Assembly (NCBI GenBank): GCA_023384355.1
Contig: JAHDWL010000001.1
Span: 186,001-250,000 of the forward strand
Direction: 5' to 3'
Source: Anaerolineae bacterium
GTDB lineage: Bacteria; Chloroflexota; Anaerolineae; Promineifilales; Promineifilaceae
DNA: 64,000 bases
Shown here piece by piece: positions 17,101 through 24,712 of this stretch (positions are counted from its first letter, which is position 1; every line of letters begins with the position of its first letter). Under the pieces are notes generated by a model that saw only the letters and a list, made by a program, of their open reading frames with translations, was not told the DNA's origin and made no database searches. The position numbers were made by a program, and so were the translations under genes.

Positions 17101-19326
17101 ATGGGAGGCGGCGTGGAGACAGCCGCGTTTTTCAAATGGTCACCACGGGATGCAATAGCGCCCGCTCTGCGTTACCTTCAACAACCTGCGCGGCTCATTT
17201 CCGGCTATAACCGCGAGAACCTGCGCCCCGATCTGCTCGCCGGCCTGACAGTCGGGATCATCATGCTCCCCCAGGCCATTGCCTATTCTCTCCTGGCCGG
17301 GTTGCCGCCAAAAATGGGCCTCTATACGGCCGTTGTCGGCGGGATTGCCGCTGCCCTGTGGGGCTCTTCCGACCAACTCCATTCCGGCCCCACGAATACA
17401 ACGTCGCTACTCCTTTTTTCGACCCTGGCCATCCTGGTTGCGCCTAATTCTACCGGGTTCATTGTTGCCGCCGGTTTGATGACTATCATGGTCGGCGTGT
17501 TTCAGTTGACGCTAGGATTGCTGCGTCTGGGGTTTGTCGTCAACTTCGTCTCCCATTCGGTCATCGTCGGTTTTTCAACCGGAGCAGGTGTGCTTATTGC
17601 GCTCAATCAGATCGATCCCCTGCTGGGGCTGACTGTACCGCGGGCTGACGTGGTGACGGGGTTACAGGGCACGATCCGCGCTTTGCCCGAGATCGAGCCT
17701 CTCACAGCTGCCCTGGGCATCGGTACGATGCTGGTGATCGTCCTCCTGCGGCGAATTGCTCCGCGCCTGCCTGGCCCTTTGATCGCCATCGGCCTGGCCT
17801 CCCTCGTGGTCTTCCTGCTGGGTGAACGCGCCGCGGATGTGGCTGTCATCGGCGATCTTCCGAGCAGTGTGCCGCCGATTGCCCGGCTACCCTTTCTGGA
17901 CCTGGAATTGATCGGCCGGTTATCCACCGGCGCGCTGGCAATTGCCGCCATCGGACTGGTGCAGACGACGGCCGTCTCGCGGTCATTGGCGACTCAGACC
18001 CGGCAGCGGCTCGATAACAACCAGGAATTCGTCGGCCAGGGCATCGCCAATATTTTTTCCGGCATGTTCAGTGGGTATGCTACATCCGGCTCCTTTTCTG
18101 TTTCGGCCGTGAAGTTTCGCGCGGGAGCCAGGACGAGGCTGGCCTCTGTCTTTGCCGGGTTAATCGTGTTGCTCGTGATGCTCACGATGGGGCCTGTCGG
18201 CGCTTACATGCCGGTATCTGCGCTGGCCGGCACGCTCATCATCACCGCCTTCAACATGATCAACCGCAGCGAAATACGCCGTATATTTCAAGGCGCTCCG
18301 GGCGACGCTATCATCATGGTGGTCACCTTCCTTGGAACGTTGTTTCTGGAGCTTGATTTCGCGGTTCTTAGCGGTATCCTGCTGTCATTCGTCCTTTATC
18401 TGATCCGTACCAGCGCGCCACGAGTGCAGGTGGTCGTCCCCGACGAAAGTTTTCGCCATTTTACGCATCGCCCGGAAGCGCCGGTCTGCCCCCAGTTGGG
18501 CATTGTTGAGATTCAGGGCGATCTGTACTTCGGCGCGGTCAGCCACATCGAGGAAGAAATTTTGGAGCTGGCATCGCGACACCCTGGGCAGCGTTATTTG
18601 CTCATCCGCATGCACCAGGTGAACCAGATCGATTTTAGCGGCATTCATATGCTGGAGAACCTGGTTCGGACTTTTCGCGATCGGGGCGGGGACGTTTTTC
18701 TTGTGCGAGTGGCTCGCCGGGCGCGACGTCTGATGGAGACAACCGGTTGTCTTGCCTATTTGGGTGAGAGAAATATCCTCGACGAAGATGATGCCGTGGA
18801 TTATTTGTTCCACCACGTATTGGATCCGGCCGTTTGTATCTATGAGTGCCCTGTGCGCGTATTTCGGGAATGCCAAAACCTGCCCAAGCGTTTCGATCTT
18901 ATCGATATTTTGCCGCCGGGGATCGGTATAGGTAGCGCTGAGGTGGCCAATGGCGCGGTGGCTGTCCCGGCACAAGCGCCGCGCGACGTGTGGCTCATGC
19001 TGCGGACGCTCCCGCCGATGGAAAAACCCGTCATCCTGGATGTTCGTGAGCCACGCGAATATCGGCGCTCGCATATCGTTGATGCCCAATCCCTTCCATT
19101 ATCCGTGCTGCTTCAGCAAGGGGCGGTTCTTCAGGATGACAAGCCCGTTATTCTGGTTTGTCGAACCGGCAGACGAAGCCGGCGCGCTGCGGCTGTCTTG
19201 CGCAGCCTCGGTTATAGCGATGTGAGCCTGGTTGACGGAGGAATGTTGGCTTGGGAGGCGGCCGGGCTGTTGACTGCCGTGGAATTTGACGCGACCGAGA
19301 GTTCAGGCTTATCACAAGCGGAGTGA
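17101..19326 (+). CDS. SulP anion transporter fused to STAS and rhodanese domains
   Basis: The protein (about 741 residues) starts with a SulP/SLC26 membrane domain: NLRPDLLAGLTVGIIMLPQAIAYSLLAGLPP, then GPTNTTSLLLFSTLAIL and about ten further hydrophobic segments. A cytoplasmic STAS domain follows (LGIVEIQGDLYFGAVSHIE, VNQIDFSGIHMLE). The last 110 residues are a rhodanese domain with VILDVREPREY, active-site VCRTGRRS and DGGMLAWEAAGL. SulP proteins import sulfate, bicarbonate or other anions; the rhodanese could handle sulfane sulfur. The start is uncertain: TTG 17074, ATG 17101 or GTG 17113 (GGGAGG four bases upstream) are all possible. The stop overlaps the next reading frame. Confidence 0.88.
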   Translation: MGGGVETAAFFKWSPRDAIAPALRYLQQPARLISGYNRENLRPDLLAGLTVGIIMLPQAIAYSLLAGLPPKMGLYTAVVGGIAAALWGSSDQLHSGPTNTTSLLLFSTLAILVAPNSTGFIVAAGLMTIMVGVFQLTLGLLRLGFVVNFVSHSVIVGFSTGAGVLIALNQIDPLLGLTVPRADVVTGLQGTIRALPEIEPLTAALGIGTMLVIVLLRRIAPRLPGPLIAIGLASLVVFLLGERAADVAVIGDLPSSVPPIARLPFLDLELIGRLSTGALAIAAIGLVQTTAVSRSLATQTRQRLDNNQEFVGQGIANIFSGMFSGYATSGSFSVSAVKFRAGARTRLASVFAGLIVLLVMLTMGPVGAYMPVSALAGTLIITAFNMINRSEIRRIFQGAPGDAIIMVVTFLGTLFLELDFAVLSGILLSFVLYLIRTSAPRVQVVVPDESFRHFTHRPEAPVCPQLGIVEIQGDLYFGAVSHIEEEILELASRHPGQRYLLIRMHQVNQIDFSGIHMLENLVRTFRDRGGDVFLVRVARRARRLMETTGCLAYLGERNILDEDDAVDYLFHHVLDPAVCIYECPVRVFRECQNLPKRFDLIDILPPGIGIGSAEVANGAVAVPAQAPRDVWLMLRTLPPMEKPVILDVREPREYRRSHIVDAQSLPLSVLLQQGAVLQDDKPVILVCRTGRRSRRAAAVLRSLGYSDVSLVDGGMLAWEAAGLLTAVEFDATESSGLSQAE

Positions 19327-19328
19327 AG

Positions 19329-20297
19329 ATGGAACAAATACCCACATCGCGCAATATTGGCCTCGATCTGGTCAGGGTTACGGAAGCGGCCGCGCTGGCC
19401 GCCGGGCGGTGGATCGGTTCGGGTAATTTCGACGCCGCCCATGCAGCCGCCACCGATGCTATGTTTAACATGCTGACAACGCTGGACATCAACGGGTGTA
19501 TTGCCATCGGCGAGGATCGCCCTGTAGATGGTCGGGCCGTCCTCGGCGAGGGGATTGTTTTCGGCCAGGACGTCATGATGTGCGATCTGGCTGTGGACCC
19601 GATTGACGGAACGCGCTTGCTGGTGGAGGGCAAACCGGGGGCGGTCTCCGTGGTTGCGGTTGCCCCACGCCATAGCATCTGGTCGGCCGGCCCGGCGGAA
19701 TATTTGGATAAAATTGTTGTCGATCGGGACGCTGCGCATGTTCTCGTGCCGGAGTGTATGGACGCGCCGGCAGCCTGGACACTGGCGCTTATCGCCCGCG
19801 CCAAGAAGAAGGCTGTGCGAGACCTGGTTGTGGTGGTGCTGCAACGGTTGCGCCATCACGATTTGATCGAGGAGATACGCGCGACCGGCGCGCGAATTTA
19901 TCTCAGGCAAGAGGGAGATGCCGAAGGCGCAATGGAAGCAGCCATGCCCGATACAGGTGTGGACGTCCTGATGGGCGTCGGTGGTGCATCGCAGGGCGCT
20001 CTGTCGGCGTGCGCTGTACGCGCCTTGCGCGGCGGTATGCTGGCGCGGCTGTCCCCCCAGACGGCTGAGGAGAGGATCGCCGTCTCACAGGCTGGTATGG
20101 ATTTGCATCGCGTTTACACCGTCGAGGACCTTGTCGCGAGTGATGATATTTTCTTCGCCGCCACCGGACTCACGGGCACGCCCTTGTTGCCGGGGATCAG
20201 CTACAAAGGCGGCCACGCTGAGACACATTCGCTATTGATACGCGCCAAAACAAAGACCCGGCGTTTTATTCAGGCCGAGTACGTGATTGAGGATTAA
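19329..20297 (+). CDS. glpX: Class II fructose-1,6-bisphosphatase (GlpX)
   Basis: The 322-residue protein matches GlpX along its length: LVRVTEAAALAAGRWIGSG near the start, CDLAVDPIDGTRL (metal/phosphate site) and GISYKGGHAETHSLLIRA at the C-terminus. It hydrolyses fructose-1,6-bisphosphate in gluconeogenesis. Two differences from the textbook pattern are visible: the GEGE segment reads IGEDRP, and the metal motif is DPIDGT instead of DPLEGT. Activity or specificity may therefore have shifted. GGAG five bases before ATG 19329 supports this start; a GTG at 19323 overlapping the transporter stop is the alternative. It appears co-transcribed with the SulP gene. Confidence 0.85.
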   Translation: MEQIPTSRNIGLDLVRVTEAAALAAGRWIGSGNFDAAHAAATDAMFNMLTTLDINGCIAIGEDRPVDGRAVLGEGIVFGQDVMMCDLAVDPIDGTRLLVEGKPGAVSVVAVAPRHSIWSAGPAEYLDKIVVDRDAAHVLVPECMDAPAAWTLALIARAKKKAVRDLVVVVLQRLRHHDLIEEIRATGARIYLRQEGDAEGAMEAAMPDTGVDVLMGVGGASQGALSACAVRALRGGMLARLSPQTAEERIAVSQAGMDLHRVYTVEDLVASDDIFFAATGLTGTPLLPGISYKGGHAETHSLLIRAKTKTRRFIQAEYVIED

Positions 20298-20342
20298 GCA
20301 ATCGAGGTAGCGGCAGACGCTTTGCGCAATCCAGAGGTCATT

Positions 20343-20807
20343 TCAGGAAGTTTCTGTCGCGAACCGGCCAATTCCGTAAACTTTCCTCGTCTCACTATGG
20401 AACAGCCAGGCGAGGCCAAGTAGTGGCTGGATGAGGGGAAAATAGCCATAATCCGCGCCGAAATTACCCCAGACGGTGCGGCCGATGGTGTCCGGCACAA
20501 ACAGGCTTAGCGTCCCAATGAGCAAAACCATGCCCAACTCAAAAGCCAGCATTGAAACCGATAAGCGCCAGGCCCATCGCTTGCGCACGATGAACCCCAC
20601 CGTTGCCAAAAGATAGCATATTGCCGCGATGCCACTTAGCACCGCGGGCAGGTAGTTGGTGACGCCTTCTTTCAGAAAAAGCTGGTAGATTGACCGAACT
20701 CCGGCCGAGAGGGCCAGCACTGGATAAGAGATAGCGAGGATCACGCCCGCGGCCCGAATGAAACCGGACAGGGCATTTTCCGACACAGATGGTTCTTGCG
20801 TACTCAT
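20343..20807 (-). CDS. Small integral membrane protein of unknown function
   Basis: From the ATG at 20807 the protein has 154 residues and four hydrophobic segments: IRAAGVILAISYPVLALS, VLSGIAAICYLLATVGFIV, SVSMLAFELGMVLLIGTL and YFPLIQPLLGLAWLF. The frame stays open upstream to 21020, but that extension is hydrophilic, lacks conservation features and would overlap the divergent gene, so the shorter form is preferred. No Shine-Dalgarno is seen. No family was recognised. It converges on glpX and diverges from the propeller gene. Confidence 0.6.
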   Translation of the reverse strand: MSTQEPSVSENALSGFIRAAGVILAISYPVLALSAGVRSIYQLFLKEGVTNYLPAVLSGIAAICYLLATVGFIVRKRWAWRLSVSMLAFELGMVLLIGTLSLFVPDTIGRTVWGNFGADYGYFPLIQPLLGLAWLFHSETRKVYGIGRFATETS

Positions 20808-20911
20808 GGAGAGAATTTTACCACGGTCGCCCATAGAGGAGATTGTTGAACTTGCTGAATGAATAGTGAACCGGTGCGGGTCGATTTCCAGCCGGGTGCT
20901 ACAATCTACCC

Positions 20912-22423
20912 ATGTACGACGATCCCTGGTTTGATCCAGCAGATCCTGAAGATATTGCCGCGGCTGAGCCGTCTCGTTTTCTGTCCGGTTGCGGATGTCT
21001 CTTCCCGATTGTCGCGACAATTCTGATCGCCAGTATGGTTGGTTCGTCTATTCTGGCTCATATCGTCATTACCCGTGGCGAGCACCGAGCTGACTCGACA
21101 GAGGTTAACTCTGCCCCACTCATTGCTGCGACTGAGGCAACGGCCGAGCCGGCAACAGTTGTGGCGGCCGCGGCAGCCCTTCCCACGGCCGAACCTTCGA
21201 CCAATGTATTCGTCCCGGAAATAAACCGGATCGCCATCGTTAACAGCGATGGGCAGATCGAGACCATGTCGCCAAGCGGCGAGGATCGTCGCGCGCTGAC
21301 ACTTCCCAGCGATAATATGTTGTTTGAACTCCCGACCTGGACGCCGGACGGTGAACGCCTGGCTGTTATCGGCAACCGTATGAGTGGGAGCGGCATCTAC
21401 GTGCTTGAGGATGTGTCCCGGCAGGGATCGCTAATCGACCATCAAGTTTACTTTAGCGCCCTGGAGCCGCCGATTTATTTATACTGGTCACCAGATAGCC
21501 TCAAAATGGGGGTTCTGACCAACCATGCGCGCGGCGTGCTAGGGCTGAACATCATAGCCGGGGACGGGACTTCTGACAGGCGACTTGTGGCGACCGGCGC
21601 GCCGCTATATTGGGACTGGTCAGGCGATGGCCGCCGGCTCCTGGTTCACGCCGGTCGCGAACAAGCCGGCAACACTCTGGCCCTTATCGATCTGGACGAC
21701 CTGCCACAGGCGGAAAAACTGGCTGACCCCGGTGAGTTCCAGGCGCCCGGCATTGGGCAGGGAGGGCGCTATTGGGCATTCGCTGAAGAAACCGAGGGTG
21801 GTTTAAGCTCGCTTGTCGTGTTAAACACTCAAACAGGTCAACGTACCGGGCAGGATGGGGTAGACTCGCTGGCACTAGGTTGGAGCCCGGCTCGCGATGA
21901 GATTGCCTTTACCAACGGGGCGTTTAACGACCATCCATTCTGGGGGCCGCTCCACGTGCTGGATGTGGTGACCGGCGAAGAGCGGATTTTGACGACTCAA
22001 ACAGTGTTGGCGTTTTTCTGGTCGCCTGACGGGCGGAAGATCGCTTTTGTGACCCTGGACGATCTGGATTATGATGACAGTATCAACGCCGCACGCCCTG
22101 AAAAGAGTCGCCGGACGAGCCGAATGGCGCGTCTGCCCGTTGCCCAACCCGGTCATTGGCTATTAACGCTCTCGGTCGTGGACGTCGAAACAGGCCAGGG
22201 TTTGCGCCTCCTGGATTTCGAGCCGACGCAGCTTTATCTTTCCCAGTTCCTGCCGTTCTTCGATCAATACGCGCTCAGCCATCGCATCTGGTCTCCTGAC
22301 AGCAGCGCGATCATCTTGCCCGTGAGCGAGAATGGCCGTAACGTGATCCTCATCGTTCCCACGCAAGGCGGACGACCTCATCGTTTGGCTGAGGGCGAGA
22401 TCGGTTTCTGGAGCCGCAACTAG
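20912..22423 (+). CDS. Membrane-anchored TolB-like beta-propeller protein
   Basis: The 503-residue protein has a short cytoplasmic head, one hydrophobic segment (about residues 31-55) and a Thr/Ala-rich stalk. The extracytoplasmic domain has at least six WSPDG-type blades: TWTPDGERLAV, YWSPDSLKMGV, WSGDGRRLLV, GWSPARDEIAF, WSPDGRKIAF and WSPDSSAIIL. Such PD40/TolB propellers bind proteins or peptides; the partner is unknown. There is no Shine-Dalgarno. TACAAT at 20900-20905 ends six bases before the ATG, so this is the best leaderless candidate in the window. Confidence 0.8.
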   Translation: MYDDPWFDPADPEDIAAAEPSRFLSGCGCLFPIVATILIASMVGSSILAHIVITRGEHRADSTEVNSAPLIAATEATAEPATVVAAAAALPTAEPSTNVFVPEINRIAIVNSDGQIETMSPSGEDRRALTLPSDNMLFELPTWTPDGERLAVIGNRMSGSGIYVLEDVSRQGSLIDHQVYFSALEPPIYLYWSPDSLKMGVLTNHARGVLGLNIIAGDGTSDRRLVATGAPLYWDWSGDGRRLLVHAGREQAGNTLALIDLDDLPQAEKLADPGEFQAPGIGQGGRYWAFAEETEGGLSSLVVLNTQTGQRTGQDGVDSLALGWSPARDEIAFTNGAFNDHPFWGPLHVLDVVTGEERILTTQTVLAFFWSPDGRKIAFVTLDDLDYDDSINAARPEKSRRTSRMARLPVAQPGHWLLTLSVVDVETGQGLRLLDFEPTQLYLSQFLPFFDQYALSHRIWSPDSSAIILPVSENGRNVILIVPTQGGRPHRLAEGEIGFWSRN

Positions 22424-22441
22424 ACTGGACCCGCCGGGGTA

Positions 22442-23677
22442 CTAGTCGGGATTCTGCCCCGTCACTTGTGCATTGAATTTTCCGTCGCTGATCTGGATTG
22501 TTATTGCCTGGCCTGGATCGACTTGGGATATCTCCTTAATCACTTGCCCGGCGGCGTCGCGCACGATGGCAAAACCACGAGCCAGTGTTGCTTCCGGGCT
22601 AACGGCGATGAGGCTTGCCCTGGCAATAGCCAGCCGGCTCGCGGATCGGTCGAAGGTCCGCTGGACAGACCGTTCAAGTCGACCGGCCAGAGTATCGACA
22701 GTTTGCCGGTTGGCATCGATCACACGGCGCGGGCTGAGTAACCCCAACACTTGTGCCCGGGTTCGTAATGTCTCGCGGCGGATGACTAACGCATCGTCGA
22801 TTGATTCCCTTAGAGCGAAAGCGAGACTCTCAAGCACTGGTCGAATATTTGAGAGGTCGGGAACTGCCAGCTCGGCCGCTGCCGACGGAGTGGGCGCCCG
22901 AAGATCGGCGACGAAATCGGCGATGGTGAAATCTGTCTCGTGGCCGACGCCGCAAATGATTGGGTGTCGGGCGGCAAAGATGGCGCGAGCAACCCGTTCA
23001 TCATTGAATGCCCACAAATCCTCAATAGATCCGCCTCCACGGGCGAGAATGATGGTGTCTATATCATCACGACCGTCTAGCCAGCGCAACGCGCGCACGA
23101 TTTGCGGCGGGGCCAGCTCACCCTGGACCAGGGTCGGAGCGATGAGAACCGATACCAGCGGGTAGCGACGCTGTAAAACGTTGAGGATGTCTCTCAGGGC
23201 TGCTGCTCCTGAGGATGTGACAATGCCGATCTTGCGGGGTAAACGAGGGATAGTTTGTTTATGTTCCGCGTCAAACAGGCCTTCGGCCGCCAGTGATGCC
23301 TTTAGTTGTTCATAGGCCGCAGCCAGGTCTCCGCGTCCCGCAGGCTGGAGTCGCTCGGCATATAATTGATAAACGCCCCCGGCATCATAGACGGATATGC
23401 GGCCGCGAGCTAACACCGCGTCTCCTTCGGCGGGGCGAAAACGCAGACGCTCGGCCTGAGACCGCCACATGACGCACTTGATTTGGGCTGCGCTATCTTT
23501 CAGGGTGAAGTAGAGATGCCCCGATGCTGCCCGCGTGAAGTTGGAAATCTCCCCGGTGACTTCCACATCCTGCATCCGGTAGTCGAGATCGAACATCTCG
23601 CGGATGTAACTGGTCAACTCCCCTACCGTCCAAACGGCTTGTTCGGAACCTGTGGATGGATTCATGAATGAAAACAT
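22442..23677 (-). CDS. xseA: Exodeoxyribonuclease VII large subunit
   Basis: From the ATG at 23677 the protein has 411 residues. It begins with the OB-fold domain (VWTVGELTSYIREMF, VEVTGEISNFTRAASGHLYFTLKD) and continues with the catalytic core (LPRKIGIVTSSGAAALRDILNVL, IDTIILARGGGSIEDLWAFNDE, IICGVGHETDFTIADFVADLRAPTPSAAAE). A coiled-coil segment and a short C-terminal domain follow. With XseB it forms the single-strand-specific exonuclease VII. The small-subunit gene is not adjacent but lies at 31224. Starts at 23737 and 23665 are possible. Overlapping inverted repeats (23684-23701) lie just upstream of the preferred start. Confidence 0.93.
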   Translation of the reverse strand: MFSFMNPSTGSEQAVWTVGELTSYIREMFDLDYRMQDVEVTGEISNFTRAASGHLYFTLKDSAAQIKCVMWRSQAERLRFRPAEGDAVLARGRISVYDAGGVYQLYAERLQPAGRGDLAAAYEQLKASLAAEGLFDAEHKQTIPRLPRKIGIVTSSGAAALRDILNVLQRRYPLVSVLIAPTLVQGELAPPQIVRALRWLDGRDDIDTIILARGGGSIEDLWAFNDERVARAIFAARHPIICGVGHETDFTIADFVADLRAPTPSAAAELAVPDLSNIRPVLESLAFALRESIDDALVIRRETLRTRAQVLGLLSPRRVIDANRQTVDTLAGRLERSVQRTFDRSASRLAIARASLIAVSPEATLARGFAIVRDAAGQVIKEISQVDPGQAITIQISDGKFNAQVTGQNPD

Positions 23678-23683
23678 GGGCCA

Positions 23684-23701
23684 TTCCAATGTTGGAACAT
23701 T
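23684..23701 (-). promoter_or_regulatory. Overlapping inverted repeats in the xseA leader
   Basis: Two dyads share bases: TTCCAA-TG-TTGGAA (23684-23697) and AATGTT-GG-AACATT (23688-23701). They sit 7 to 24 bases before the preferred xseA start and on the side facing the divergent rsfS. They could be a repressor site; no known operator consensus was matched. Confidence 0.3.
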
Positions 23702-23807
23702 TGCTCTAAGTCTATCGTGGCGCGGAGAAAGGCGCAACCGGGCTATGGTCGAGCGCGATGAAACGGGCTACAATGCCTTTGAACTTATTGTCTGATGGAG
23801 GTGTTCT

Positions 23808-24155
23808 CTGGAAGGTCTCGAATTTACCCGTTTATTGGTCGATGCTCTACAGGATAAAAAAGGCATCGATATCCTGGTGCTGGACATTCACTCTCAGGCG
23901 GTTTTCGCTGATTTCTTCGTCATTTGCAGTGGTGATTCCGAACCGCAATTGCGGGCGCTTATGCAGGGCGTACTACAGCAAGCAAAAAAGGAAGGCGACC
24001 GTTTGCCCAAAGGCGTCGAAGGAACCCCGGCCGACGGCTGGATTCTGGTCGACTTCGGGGAGGTGGTTGTCCACCTGTTCGCGGCGGAGAAGCGCGCCTA
24101 TTATGATTTGGAGTCTCTCTGGCACAAGGGGCGAGTGGTAGTGAGAATGCAATAG
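23808..24155 (+). CDS. rsfS: Ribosome silencing factor RsfS, apparently starting with CTG
   Basis: RsfS binds ribosomal protein uL14 and blocks subunit joining in starvation. Motifs are DALQDKKGIDILVLDI, ADFFVICSGDSEPQL, GTPADGWILVDFGEVVVHLF and YYDLESLW. The first usual start codon in frame is TTG 23835, but that would remove the normal N-terminal helix and has no ribosome-binding site. A CTG at 23808 gives 115 residues beginning EGLEFTRLLVDALQDKKG, as in the family, and has GGAGG exactly six bases upstream. An in-frame TGA at 23793-23795 excludes a longer form. TACAAT at 23769-23774 is a possible -10 box. The gene ends in a terminator. Confidence 0.85.
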   Translation: MEGLEFTRLLVDALQDKKGIDILVLDIHSQAVFADFFVICSGDSEPQLRALMQGVLQQAKKEGDRLPKGVEGTPADGWILVDFGEVVVHLFAAEKRAYYDLESLWHKGRVVVRMQ

Positions 24156-24177
24156 GGACCCCAAGGGGTCCCTTTTT
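24155..24177 (+). terminator. Intrinsic terminator overlapping the rsfS stop codon
   Basis: GGGACCCC (24155-24162) pairs with GGGGTCCC (24165-24172), followed by five Ts. The stem begins at the last base of the rsfS TAG. Confidence 0.88.
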
Positions 24178-24206
24178 AAATATGATAGTTGACCAACCAG
24201 GGACGT

Positions 24207-24656
24207 TTATTCGCGAATCCAGCGATCTGTCTCTCTGCTCCAGTTGACGAGTTCGTCGGCTTTGAAGAATAAAGAAACCTCGCGAGCTGCGCTCTCCACG
24301 CCGTCGGACCCATGGACAAGGTTGCGGCCGATCTCCACCGCGAAATCGCCACGGATGGTGCCTGGGGCGGCTGTCGCGGCATTCGTCGCGCCCATTGTGG
24401 TTCGCACGATCTGAATGGCGTCTTTGCCCTCCCACACCATGGCAACAATAGGGCTGGACGTAATGTAGCTGACCAATCCCTCGTAAAACGGCTTGCCGAC
24501 GTGGGCCTCGTAATGGGTCGAGGCCAACTCGCGCGAAACTTGCATGAATTTCATTCCCAGCAACTTGAGGCCGCGGCGTTCGAGGCGGGTGACGATCTCG
24601 CCGACAAGGCCCCGCTGGACACCATCCGGCTTCACCAACACTAATGTCTGTTCCAT
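24207..24656 (-). CDS. ndk: Nucleoside diphosphate kinase
   Basis: The 149-residue enzyme transfers gamma-phosphate from ATP to other nucleoside diphosphates through a phosphohistidine. It has TLVLVKPDGVQRGLVGEI at the start, the Kpn-loop region and the active site NLVHGSDGVESAAREV with His115, then ELVNW near the end. GGAG lies about seven bases before the ATG. It converges on rsfS and is followed upstream by the acidic repeat gene on the same strand. Confidence 0.96.
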   Translation of the reverse strand: MEQTLVLVKPDGVQRGLVGEIVTRLERRGLKLLGMKFMQVSRELASTHYEAHVGKPFYEGLVSYITSSPIVAMVWEGKDAIQIVRTTMGATNAATAAPGTIRGDFAVEIGRNLVHGSDGVESAAREVSLFFKADELVNWSRETDRWIRE

Positions 24657-24712
24657 TTAGTTAGCTCCAAAAATCTGTGGTTTTTCATGTACGCCGGTTC
24701 ACCGGCGTAGGG

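Noticed and set aside
20808-21020. Longer N-terminus for the small membrane protein
   Set aside because: The extension is hydrophilic, unlike a signal, and overlaps the divergent propeller gene and its promoter.
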